Below are positions 1 to 7,007 of a stretch of 14,102 bases of DNA, in pieces. Each line of letters begins with the position of its first letter. Position 1 is the first letter of the stretch. The position numbers were made by a program, and so were the translations under genes. Source of the stretch: Bacteroidia bacterium (GTDB taxonomy: Bacteria > Bacteroidota > Bacteroidia > Cytophagales > Cyclobacteriaceae); the NCBI GenBank assembly GCA_016650355.1, contig JAENVX010000025.1, forward strand, positions 1 through 14,102, given 5' to 3'. The notes under the pieces were generated by a model, which did not search any database, was not told the origin of the DNA, and worked only from the letters and a program-made list of their open reading frames with translations.

Positions 1-417
1 ATTGTACTTATGAGCCACATACGCATTTTCTTCTTTTCCCGGTTTTTCCTTGGTGCCAAATCCGTAGGAGTTTGCCGTGCCCACATAAACCATTCGCTCA
101 ATGTTAGACTCACGTGCGCACTCAGCCATATTTTGAGTGCCTTCCACGTTTATCTTTCTCACTACTCGATTACGAGCTGGCCAGATGCTGGTGCTTGCAG
201 CTGCATGTATTAGATAGTGGCAACCCTGAAGAGCGTTTGTGATGGAGTCTTTATTTAGAAGATCACCTTCAAACCTCTCAATAGCTAAGCCGTCCAGGGT
301 GTTAACCTTTCTGCCGGGTTGAATAAATGCCCTTACCTGATATCCTCTTTTCAATAACTCGCGTACAAGGTTGCTTCCCAGCAAACCATCTGCGCCTGTA
401 ACAAGAATTTTTTTCAT
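1..417 (-). CDS. NAD-dependent epimerase/dehydratase (extended SDR), C-terminus outside window
   Basis: The gene reads leftward from an ATG at 417 and runs off the left edge, leaving 139 N-terminal residues. The protein opens with a Rossmann beta strand and the dinucleotide-binding motif GADGLLG (residues 8-14, GxxGxxG), as in extended short-chain dehydrogenases. An acidic residue after the second strand region (D52 in the GDLL motif) and the HAAA segment at 71-74 also fit this fold. The closest family style is dihydroflavonol-4-reductase/nucleoside-diphosphate-sugar epimerase. A YxxxK pattern occurs at Y133-K137, but in this subfamily the catalytic pair may come later, beyond the window edge, so I do not assign it. 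The substrate cannot be told from this fragment. It lies 74 bp downstream of the outer-membrane protein gene on the same strand; I see no clear promoter in that gap. Confidence 0.88.
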   Translation of the reverse strand, partial: MKKILVTGADGLLGSNLVRELLKRGYQVRAFIQPGRKVNTLDGLAIERFEGDLLNKDSITNALQGCHYLIHAAASTSIWPARNRVVRKINVEGTQNMAECARESNIERMVYVGTANSYGFGTKEKPGKEENAYVAHKYN

Positions 418-491
418 TGTGTAGATGATTAAAAGTTTTAGGGTTTTTTGTTATTGACTTCTATAGCGCGATGACAACAGAAAGCTTACTG

Positions 492-1355
492 CTATGCTTT
501 CTTTTTCAGCAGAAGTTTTAGGCCAACGTTTAGTGCTATACTTCCAAATGGCATTGACATACGTAGCTCTTTACTTGAATCGGGATTGGAAGGACTTGAA
601 AAATTATATGTAGATGTTACTTCTCTAGCAAATGCAATTTTCTGTTGACTTGACCCATTAGAATATGTAGCAGTTCCTTCTTTGGGATAGTAGCTCATGC
701 TGGTGAATACGAGTTCGGTAAAAAAATTTGTTTTTTCCCCAATTGGCACATCGATACCAAAGCCACCCTTAAATCCAATAGAAAGTCCACCACGATATTC
801 AGTCGTGCTTTTGAAATTTGCTGAACCTGCTTCACCACTTACTTTAACATTTCCTAGAGTAAGACCTACTTGAACGTACGGTTTCACTTTACCCTCACCA
901 ATCATTGCAATTAAGGAAGGGCCAAATAATAAGCCGCGGGAACTAATTTTTGATTTATAAGTATTGGTCGTTCCTTCAAACGAGCTAGTACTGGTGCTTT
1001 CATATTTCTTTCCCCACAAGTATTGGAGGCTTACATCTAGCCCAATGTTTTTTGAGTACATGTGCACATAGGATGAATTGAAAGTAAATCCCGAACCTAA
1101 CGAGCCGTAAACGCCTTCTTCCCTAGAAGTAGAGGACATGGTTGACGATGTGTAAGTGGAATTGGCTCCCAACATCTGTGATGCTGATGGAAATCCATAA
1201 CCGAAGCCAAATCTGAAATAGGAAGAAGATTTAGAAATATTTTGGATCTCCTGCGCATTTGCCTTTCCAAAAAGTATCAGCAGCAATAGCATCATAAAAA
1301 TGAAAAAGGCAATGTGCTTTCTCATATACTGGTTGTTTGTGTGTATTGTTTTCAT
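492..1355 (-). CDS. Outer membrane beta-barrel protein, function unknown
   Basis: I choose the ATG at 1355, giving 287 aa. The open frame extends to a GTG at 1397, but a consensus promoter -7 box lies at 1382-1389, so that GTG would be upstream of the transcript start. An ATG at 1325 is the other possibility and would begin a typical 25-residue signal peptide (MRKH, then a long hydrophobic core, then ANA-Q). Either way the protein carries a Sec signal peptide. The mature part is rich in Gly, Ser, Thr and aromatic residues in alternating patterns such as YFRFGFGYGF and YVQVGLTLGNV. It has many short predicted strands and ends in a hydrophobic strand followed by a Lys tail. This is the look of the Bacteroidota OMP_b-brl families, about 260 mature residues. 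No catalytic motif is visible and its cargo or role is unknown. Confidence 0.8.
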   Translation of the reverse strand: MKTIHTNNQYMRKHIAFFIFMMLLLLILFGKANAQEIQNISKSSSYFRFGFGYGFPSASQMLGANSTYTSSTMSSTSREEGVYGSLGSGFTFNSSYVHMYSKNIGLDVSLQYLWGKKYESTSTSSFEGTTNTYKSKISSRGLLFGPSLIAMIGEGKVKPYVQVGLTLGNVKVSGEAGSANFKSTTEYRGGLSIGFKGGFGIDVPIGEKTNFFTELVFTSMSYYPKEGTATYSNGSSQQKIAFAREVTSTYNFSSPSNPDSSKELRMSMPFGSIALNVGLKLLLKKKA

Positions 1356-1381
1356 GGCGTTTTTGTTTTTGATTAACAGGT

Positions 1382-1411
1382 CAAAAGTAATTTTCACTGG
1401 TAGCCTCTCAA
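1382..1411 (-). promoter_or_regulatory. Bacteroidota-type promoter for the OM beta-barrel gene
   Basis: On the minus strand there is TTG (plus positions 1409-1411), a 19-nt spacer and TACTTTTG (1382-1389). This matches the Bacteroidota sigma consensus TTG-N19-21-TAnnTTTG at every defined base. Transcription would start near 1375, about 20 nt before the ATG at 1355. Confidence 0.7.
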
Positions 1412-1543
1412 TTTGATTGTCTGCTAAGAAGGAAAATCTCTTTTGCGATTATTATAGGGCTTTACCACAATGGGTACCAACCTTACGGCTTATTGCAAAT
1501 GCTATGTTTTTAGATTATTATTATTTACTAATTGCATTCGTAA

Positions 1544-2527
1544 ATGAACCAACCAACCGCCCTGGACAATATCCAATCCGTTTTCCTGGGGCAGATCCGT
1601 GATCGCCTCCCGGAAAATGTGGCCTTGGCCGATGAGTTGGCAGAGCTTCTGAATGTGAGCCGGGATAGCGCCTACCGGAGAATCCGGGGGGAGACGGTGC
1701 TTTCTCTTGACGAAGTGAAAAAACTGTATGACCAATATGGAGTATCGGTGGATGCCATCATTTCCCCCTCTTCAAACATGGTCTTGATTCAGCATCAAGC
1801 CGTAGATTTCAACTACTCCTTAGAAGAATGGCTCAAATCTCTTATACAAAACCTTGAACTGGCAAAATCTTCAAAAAATCCTGAGTTGACGTTTGCCGCT
1901 AAGGATATTCCCATTTTTCATTACTTCCGCTTCCCGCAATTATCTTCGTTCAAATTGTTTGTCTGGCTTAAGTCGGTGATCAAAGACCCTCGGTTCGCAA
2001 ATTTATCGTACAAACCGGATGTCCTTCCAAAAGAAATTTTGGCAGGCGTTGAAAAGGCCTGGCAGCTTTATGCCTCACTTCCCAGCACTGAAATTTGGAG
2101 TGACGAGGTTATTAACGGAACTCTTAAACAAATTGAATTTTATCGCGAATGCGATTACTTCACGGATCGTAACATGGCTGGTCAACTGTACGACCAAATG
2201 TTGGAGTTTATTAATCTGATTAGAGAGGAAGCTTCCGCGGGCAAAAAATCAGAAGGAGGATCTTTTACACTTTATCAAAATGAAATATTCATTCCTGATA
2301 ACACCATCTTAGCCAACATCCACAACCAGCGGATGGTTTACATTAATTACAATACAACAGATTTGTTAACCACACAACAGGGTCCTTTCTGTGAAAAGAC
2401 GGAAGACTTTATGATCAATTTAATTAAGAACTCTGCCTTGATCAGTGCAACTGCCGAAAAGGAACGTAACAAATTTTTCAATAAACTAGAGTCCAGAATA
2501 TTAATATCCAAAGCAAAACCTGGTTAA
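1544..2527 (+). CDS. Helix-turn-helix regulator, first of a tandem paralogous pair (327 aa)
   Basis: The N-terminal part (about residues 24-75) forms a Cro/CI-like helix-turn-helix. Its helix pair LADELAELLNVS / RDSAYRRIRGE is followed by the LSLDEVKKL and GVSVDAII segments usual in XRE-type folds. The remaining 250 residues are mostly alpha-helical, with no recognised enzymatic motif, and end in the charged helix AEKERNKFFNKL. The next gene encodes a protein of exactly the same length; by hand the two share about 186 of 327 positions (57%) without gaps. Residues 39-61, covering the recognition helix, are identical in both. The target, the ligand and the role of the C-terminal domain are unknown. 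The first 180 bp of the gene are much richer in GC (about 59%) than the rest (about 40%). No convincing -7/-33 promoter was found upstream; TATGTTTT at 1503-1510 is a weak candidate. Confidence 0.85.
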   Translation: MNQPTALDNIQSVFLGQIRDRLPENVALADELAELLNVSRDSAYRRIRGETVLSLDEVKKLYDQYGVSVDAIISPSSNMVLIQHQAVDFNYSLEEWLKSLIQNLELAKSSKNPELTFAAKDIPIFHYFRFPQLSSFKLFVWLKSVIKDPRFANLSYKPDVLPKEILAGVEKAWQLYASLPSTEIWSDEVINGTLKQIEFYRECDYFTDRNMAGQLYDQMLEFINLIREEASAGKKSEGGSFTLYQNEIFIPDNTILANIHNQRMVYINYNTTDLLTTQQGPFCEKTEDFMINLIKNSALISATAEKERNKFFNKLESRILISKAKPG

Positions 2528-2544
2528 AAGGATCATATAAGTTT

Positions 2545-3528
2545 ATGCCTCCAACAACTTCGTCTGCCAATCTACAATCCACATTCCTGGAACAAATAAA
2601 GAACAGACTGGCGGAAAATATTTCCTTTGCGGATAAGTTGGCAGAGTTACTCAACATAAGTCGTGATAGTGCTTACCGAAGGATACGGGGTGAAACCGTT
2701 CTCTCCCTTGACGAGGTTAAAAAATTATGTGATAGGTTTGGCGTTTCTTTGGATGCTCTGTTGTCGCCTGTCACAAACACATCTCTTTTTCATCATCGCG
2801 CGTTAAGCACTAGTTACACGCTGGAGCAATGGCTAAATTCTGTTGGCAGCAATCTCGAATACGTCAACGGATTCAAGACGAAGGAAATGCTTTTCGCAGC
2901 CCGAGATATGCCCATCTTTCACAATTTTAGAATACCCGAGATATCCACGTTCAAAATGTTTTTTTGGCTTAAGACAGTAATAAAAGATCCACAATATGCA
3001 GGTCAGCTATTTCAGGAAGAAGTAATCTCCGTGCCCCTTCTTCAAGCCGGAAACAAACTCTGGAAACTGTACGCTACCGTACCTAGCGTTGAAATCTGGA
3101 GTGATGAAGCCATCAACGAAACAATTAAACAAATTGAGTTCTATCATGAATGTAGGTTCTTTGCAAATCCAAAGCAGGCTGGAATGCTATGCGATAGGTT
3201 GATTGAACTTATCAACCTTATAAAAAATGAGGCAGCGGAGGGAAAGAAAACCGGAGGTGCAATGTTTGGGCTTTATGAAAATGAAATCATTATTGCCAAC
3301 AACACCATTTTAGCACGAATGGATAACATGCGGATTGTCTTTATCAACTACAATTTGCTCAATCTGCTAACAACTCACCAAGACACTTTTTGTGATAAAA
3401 CAGAAAAATATTTAATAAACCTAACCAAGAACTCTACTTTAATAAGCACGTCTGCCGAAAAGGAGCGAAATAAGTTTTTCAATAAAATGAAAGAAAGGAT
3501 TGAAGCTTTTAAACGCAAGCTTAGCTAA
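2545..3528 (+). CDS. Helix-turn-helix regulator, second of a tandem paralogous pair (327 aa)
   Basis: This gene starts 17 nt after the stop of its paralogue, preceded by AAAAGGA at 2527-2533, one of the few Shine-Dalgarno-like stretches in the window. The two genes are therefore probably co-transcribed. The architecture matches gene one: an N-terminal helix-turn-helix (about 24-75), then a long helical domain with conserved blocks FAARDMPIFH (117-126), EIWSDEAIN (183-191), KQIEFY (195-200) and SAEKERNKFFNK (303-314). Those blocks are nearly unchanged between the copies, which points to a conserved function for the C-terminal domain rather than a passive linker. Because the DNA-reading helix is identical in the two proteins, they probably bind the same site and may form heterodimers; this is inference. 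I do not recognise a named family beyond HTH. It ends 6 bp from the convergent kinase gene. Confidence 0.85.
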   Translation: MPPTTSSANLQSTFLEQIKNRLAENISFADKLAELLNISRDSAYRRIRGETVLSLDEVKKLCDRFGVSLDALLSPVTNTSLFHHRALSTSYTLEQWLNSVGSNLEYVNGFKTKEMLFAARDMPIFHNFRIPEISTFKMFFWLKTVIKDPQYAGQLFQEEVISVPLLQAGNKLWKLYATVPSVEIWSDEAINETIKQIEFYHECRFFANPKQAGMLCDRLIELINLIKNEAAEGKKTGGAMFGLYENEIIIANNTILARMDNMRIVFINYNLLNLLTTHQDTFCDKTEKYLINLTKNSTLISTSAEKERNKFFNKMKERIEAFKRKLS

Positions 3529-3534
3529 TTTGAT

Positions 3535-4518
3535 TTAGCCCAGTGCTAAAGCTTCCTTAAGAAATTCTACTTTATCAATTGGAACAACGCCAACATGCTG
3601 GCACACCAGACCACCACCAAGATTTGAGAGTGAGACAATCAAATTAGGATCTAGCTTAAGGGCAACACATACAGCTGCAATGCTCACCACCGTATCACCT
3701 GCACCCGAGACATCCGCAATTTCCCGTACATGGGCAGGAAGTTTTACTTTTTGATTTTCATAATCAATGTACGCCCCTTGCTCCGAAAGGGTTACCAGGA
3801 TTCCTTTTGCATTAAGTTTTTCCTTTAGCGTATGAACGGCAGCAGCTACTTGATTTTGATTTCCTGCATTCACTTCTATTTTCAATCCCTCACGCAGTTC
3901 TTTTAAATTTGGCTTGAAAAGAGTTACGTTTTCGTAGGCAAGAAAATTTCTTTTTTTAGGATCAACGACCGTTGGAATCCCTTGCTTATTCGCTAACGCA
4001 ACAACCTTTCTAATAATTGATGCATTGATGGTGCCTTTGTCGTAGTCTTCAAAGATCACAACCTGACATGTTGGTAAAAGTTTTTCAACCTTTTCTAATA
4101 TCTGCTTTCCTTCATTTGAGCTAGCTACCTCATCCGATTCTTCATCCACGCGTACTACATGTTGATGGCTTGCAATAACACGCGTCTTCACTGTTGTAGG
4201 GCGTTCTGTGCTTACAACTATTCCGTCTGTGCTAATGCTTCTGTCCCTTAAACATTGCATGAGTTTTTTGCCGGCATCATCATCTCCAATAAGTGCGCAC
4301 AATATTGGTACAGACCCAAGCGCCTGAACATTCAGTGCAACATTAGCCGCGCCTCCCAATCGAGCATCTCGCTTCCTAACAGATACAACCGGGACAGGTG
4401 CTTCGGGAGAAACTCTTTCCACTGCCCCCCAGATATAACTGTCGAGCATTACATCGCCAATAATCAGTACCTGCAAAGTATTGAACGATTTAAATATTTC
4501 TGTAATGGACGTCTTCAA
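3535..4518 (-). CDS. hldA: D-glycero-beta-D-manno-heptose-7-phosphate kinase (RfaE domain I type)
   Basis: This is a PfkB/ribokinase-fold sugar kinase. The N-terminal block GDVMLDSYIWG...RVSPEAPVPV (residues 21-44) is the hallmark of the RfaE/HldE kinase domain. LGGAAN (54-59) contacts substrate. The PfkB signature DVSGAGDT (269-276) carries the anion hole and the catalytic base D275. The enzyme phosphorylates heptose 7-phosphate at C1 in the ADP-heptose pathway feeding lipopolysaccharide core synthesis. At 327 aa it is only the kinase half; the adenylyltransferase domain fused in E. coli HldE is absent and must be encoded elsewhere. The start is a TTG at 4518: an in-frame TAA lies four codons upstream and the first ATG is codon 24, inside the GDVMLD motif, so no ATG start is possible. 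It lies 52 bp downstream of the aminotransferase and may share its transcript. A substrate other than heptose phosphate is possible but less likely. Confidence 0.85.
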   Translation of the reverse strand: MKTSITEIFKSFNTLQVLIIGDVMLDSYIWGAVERVSPEAPVPVVSVRKRDARLGGAANVALNVQALGSVPILCALIGDDDAGKKLMQCLRDRSISTDGIVVSTERPTTVKTRVIASHQHVVRVDEESDEVASSNEGKQILEKVEKLLPTCQVVIFEDYDKGTINASIIRKVVALANKQGIPTVVDPKKRNFLAYENVTLFKPNLKELREGLKIEVNAGNQNQVAAAVHTLKEKLNAKGILVTLSEQGAYIDYENQKVKLPAHVREIADVSGAGDTVVSIAAVCVALKLDPNLIVSLSNLGGGLVCQHVGVVPIDKVEFLKEALALG

Positions 4519-4570
4519 TTTGAAAGTTTACTGCTGAAATTTGAAACTGTTGTAAAAGAAATCTTAAACC

Positions 4571-5767
4571 TTACTTCAAGTCAGCAAGTGCATTTTTCAT
4601 CCGCTTCATTGCCTCCACCAAATCTTTTTCGGATGCGGCATAAGAAAGACGAACACAATTCTCATCACCAAAAGCACCGCCTGGAACTAATGATACGTGT
4701 CCGGTCTCTAACATATATAAACAGAAGTCATCACCATTTTTAATGGTCATTGTTCCGCTCGACTTGCCATAGTAATAACTCACATCCGGAAAAAAGTAAA
4801 AAGCGCCTTGTGGATAATTTGCTTTCACACCTGGGATTTCCTTTAATAAATTATACACGACATCTCTTCTATGATGATATTCTTTTACCATTTTTTCTGT
4901 CGGAGCCAAGTCACCGGTGATGGCGGCCAATGCACCGCGTTGCGAAATGGAACAGTTTGCTGAAGTGATTTGTCCCTGCACTTTGTTACTGCCATCGGCC
5001 ACCCACTTTGGCGCTGCAATGTACCCAACACGCCATCCCGTCATAGCAAAGCCTTTTGCAAATCCATTCACAGTAATTGTGTGGTCAAACATTCCCGGCA
5101 AGGAAGCTATACTCACATGCTCACCCGTAAAGTTAATGTGTTCATAAATTTCATCCGCAATAATCATTAAGCCTTCATGCTTTTTCACCACGGTCGCAAT
5201 ATCTTCCAGTTCCTTTCGTGAAAAAACAGATCCGGTTGGATTGCAAGGTGATGAGAATATGATAGCCTTGGTTTTAGAACTTATTGCTTTCTCAACTTGA
5301 GCTGCCGTTACCTTGAAGTCATTATCAATTGTGCCCTTTACCAATACTGGTTTAGCTTCTGTTAGCCGTACGAGGGCATCATAACTAACCCAGTATGGTG
5401 TGAAAATAATAACCTCGTCACCGGGATTAAGCAATGCCAGCATCACATTAGCAATAGATTGCTTTGCCCCGTTTGAAACAACAATGTGCTCTGCTTTGTA
5501 TGGAACATTATTTTCTTTCTGATACTTCGCAGCAATTGCTTCCCGTAAATCAGGATAGCCTGCAACCGGAGGGTATGAAAAATATTTTCCGTCATCGATG
5601 GCTTTTTTGGCAGCCTCACATATATGTTGCGGGGTCTTAAAATCAGGTTCGCCCAGGCTAAGATTAATTACATCAATACCGCGACTCTTGAATTCGCGGG
5701 CTTTGGAAGCCATGGCCAGTGTGGCCGATTCTTCAATAGCATTAATTCGGTTAGAAAGGTTGTTCAT
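4571..5767 (-). CDS. aspC: Pyridoxal-phosphate aminotransferase, class I/II (aspartate aminotransferase type)
   Basis: This fold-type I PLP enzyme has 398 aa, the usual length for aspartate aminotransferase subgroup Ib. Visible motifs in order are LGEPDF (38-43), YPPVAGYPDLREAIA (65-79), SNGAKQSI (98-105, cofactor phosphate contact) and SPCNPTG (173-179, with N176 on the PLP ring side). ADEIYE (204-209) follows, with D205 pairing to the pyridine nitrogen and Y208 near the ring oxygen. NGFAKGFAMTGWRVGYI carries the Schiff-base lysine K238, and a late VRLSYA motif holds the arginine that binds the substrate carboxylate. The residue before K238 is Ala rather than the commoner Ser, still allowed by the family pattern. 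It should interconvert aspartate and glutamate with their keto acids, but related enzymes of this subgroup accept other amino acids, so the substrate is inferred. The start is the ATG at 5767. The upstream gap contains a hairpin but no clear promoter. Confidence 0.88.
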   Translation of the reverse strand: MNNLSNRINAIEESATLAMASKAREFKSRGIDVINLSLGEPDFKTPQHICEAAKKAIDDGKYFSYPPVAGYPDLREAIAAKYQKENNVPYKAEHIVVSNGAKQSIANVMLALLNPGDEVIIFTPYWVSYDALVRLTEAKPVLVKGTIDNDFKVTAAQVEKAISSKTKAIIFSSPCNPTGSVFSRKELEDIATVVKKHEGLMIIADEIYEHINFTGEHVSIASLPGMFDHTITVNGFAKGFAMTGWRVGYIAAPKWVADGSNKVQGQITSANCSISQRGALAAITGDLAPTEKMVKEYHHRRDVVYNLLKEIPGVKANYPQGAFYFFPDVSYYYGKSSGTMTIKNGDDFCLYMLETGHVSLVPGGAFGDENCVRLSYAASEKDLVEAMKRMKNALADLK

Positions 5768-5866
5768 TGTTTATTATTTGATCGGGTTCAAAGAAAAGCA
5801 TTATTAGTTATAAATGGAAGATGCAATAGCCATTTCAAAAACTAATGACAAAATTTATTAAAGAGT

Positions 5867-5890
5867 TGGCTATCACTAGTTAGGTAGCCA
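5867..5890 (-). terminator. Possible hairpin terminator downstream of recR
   Basis: TGGCTATC (5867-5874) pairs with GGTAGCCA (5883-5890) in an 8-bp stem with one G-U pair and an 8-nt loop. It lies 24 nt beyond the recR stop and before the aminotransferase gene. The following minus-strand sequence is A/T-rich but has no clean U tract, so termination is only plausible. Confidence 0.35.
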
Positions 5891-5913
5891 GGAAGACGTT
5901 TATTGAATAAGTT

Positions 5914-6522
5914 CTAATTAAAAAGAGTGCGACCAGTTATGCTCCTTCCCAGGGTGATCTCATCGGTGTATTCAAGGTCTCCTCCAACTGATATTCCCCG
6001 AGCAATGGAACTGATCTTCAAACTAAATCCACTAATTCTTTTATTAATATAGAAGGAAGTGGTGTCACCTTCCATAGTAGGGCTCAACGCTAGAATTATT
6101 TCCTTCGCTTCTCCATTGGACTTTGTTAAGCGTTCCACCAGAGAATCAATTTTCAAATCAGACGGGCCAATGCCGTTCATTGGTGATATAATTCCACCCA
6201 AAACATGATAAACGCCTCTATATTGAGATGTATTTTCAATCGCCATCACGTCCTTACTTTCTTCCACCACGCAAATGATGCTTCTGTCGCGTCTGTGACT
6301 TTTACAAATACTACACTCCTCTTCATCAGAAATATTATGGCACGTTTTGCAAAACTTAATGTTGGCTCTCAATTTATTTAGTGCCTCTGTCAAAGAATAT
6401 GTCCTACTTTCATTTTCCTTTACAAGGTGCAATACTAGCCGAAGGGCAGTTTTTTTTCCTATCCCAGGAAATCTAGAAACTTCATTGACTGCTTCTTCAA
6501 TGAGCTTGGAAGGATATTCCAT
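5914..6522 (-). CDS. recR: Recombination mediator protein RecR
   Basis: RecR acts with RecF and RecO to load RecA onto gapped single-stranded DNA during recombinational repair. Numbering from the ATG, the domains are: a helix-hairpin-helix with FPGIGKKTALRL (18-29); a four-cysteine zinc finger CKTC...CSIC (C58, C61, C70, C73); a Toprim domain starting at IICVVEES (83-90) and containing YRGVYHVLGG (101-110); and a C-terminal GGDLEYTDEITLGRSITGR block (180-198). All are canonical and the 202-aa length is normal. The open frame includes one more upstream codon, TTG at 6525, but the second codon is ATG and gives the standard MxYPSKLIE start, so I use 6522. It follows clpS by 11 nt on the same strand and probably shares the clpS promoter. 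Confidence 0.95.
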   Translation of the reverse strand: MEYPSKLIEEAVNEVSRFPGIGKKTALRLVLHLVKENESRTYSLTEALNKLRANIKFCKTCHNISDEEECSICKSHRRDRSIICVVEESKDVMAIENTSQYRGVYHVLGGIISPMNGIGPSDLKIDSLVERLTKSNGEAKEIILALSPTMEGDTTSFYINKRISGFSLKISSIARGISVGGDLEYTDEITLGRSITGRTLFN

Positions 6523-6533
6523 CAATAAAATGG

Positions 6534-6815
6534 TTAAAAGATTTTAGCGTCTATCCCAACTTCACAAATCGCCTCGCGCATTGGCCGGAGTTCTTCATAA
6601 GAACCTTTCTTCACTGCACACTTCCCTTTGTAGTGAATGAGCAGTGTGCATTGCTCTGCTTGTTCAGGTGAATGTTTGCAAACCTTTATCAACGTTTTAA
6701 TAACATGATCAAACGTATTGATATCATCGTTAAAAACAATCAAGTCTTTAAGCTCAGTGATTTCAATGGATTCAAGAATATTTACTAACTCTTGTTCTTT
6801 TGGTGATGCAATCAT
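6534..6815 (-). CDS. clpS: ATP-dependent Clp protease adaptor ClpS
   Basis: ClpS binds the N-terminal domain of the ClpA/ClpC unfoldase and hands over N-degron substrates. The signature is the VFNDDINTFDHVI block, with the ND pair that binds the substrate N-terminus. HSPEQAEQCTLLIHYKGKCAV and the C-terminal ICEVGIDAKI segment match Bacteroidota ClpS closely. The frame is open to a TTG at 6866, but that codon lies inside the predicted -33 promoter element, so the ATG at 6815 is the better start. It gives 93 aa, the usual size, with about 26 residues before the conserved domain. The gene leads a short unit with recR. Confidence 0.93.
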   Translation of the reverse strand: MIASPKEQELVNILESIEITELKDLIVFNDDINTFDHVIKTLIKVCKHSPEQAEQCTLLIHYKGKCAVKKGSYEELRPMREAICEVGIDAKIF

Positions 6816-6837
6816 GATTCTTGGAAGAATTCTAAAA

Positions 6838-6867
6838 CAAAAGTAAAAAAAAGACCGCTGATTCAAA
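6838..6867 (-). promoter_or_regulatory. Bacteroidota-type promoter for clpS-recR
   Basis: On the minus strand there is TTTG (plus 6864-6867), an 18-nt spacer containing a run of T, and a full-consensus -7 box TACTTTTG (6838-6845). The predicted transcript start is near 6831, leaving about 16 nt before the clpS ATG at 6815. The spacer is one base shorter than the usual 19. Confidence 0.6.
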
Positions 6868-6953
6868 CGATTTTTTTGAAATCCATTAATTGACGCTTGG
6901 AGATGCCATCCATAATTCTCTCGTCACACTCAACTGCCGAATAAGCAAAACTA

Positions 6954-6986
6954 TTTGCTGATTTAGCCTTATTGACCTTACTTTAC
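6954..6986 (+). promoter_or_regulatory. Weak candidate promoter for the symporter gene
   Basis: TTTG at 6954-6957, a 21-nt spacer and TACTTTAC at 6979-6986 resemble the Bacteroidota promoter, but the last two bases of the -7 box do not match TAnnTTTG. The position is right, 22 nt before the ATG. Confidence 0.3.
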
Positions 6987-7007
6987 AACAAACCTTTATA
7001 AGACGAT

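Noticed and set aside
1503..1510. TATGTTTT as the -7 box of the regulator pair
   Set aside because: It has one mismatch in the box and no TTG at 19-21 nt upstream.
3517..3554. Possible two-way terminator hairpin between the second regulator and hldA
   Set aside because: GCTAA/TTAGC (3524-3528 and 3535-3539) gives only a 5-bp stem, and the longer AAGCTTAGC/GCTAAAGCTT pairing has a bulge. There is no T tract, and the hairpin overlaps both coding ends.
4255..4743. A 162-codon plus-strand open frame over the hldA/aminotransferase junction
   Set aside because: It lies antisense to two well-supported genes, its translation has no recognisable domain, and its frame is explained by the codon structure of the opposite strand.
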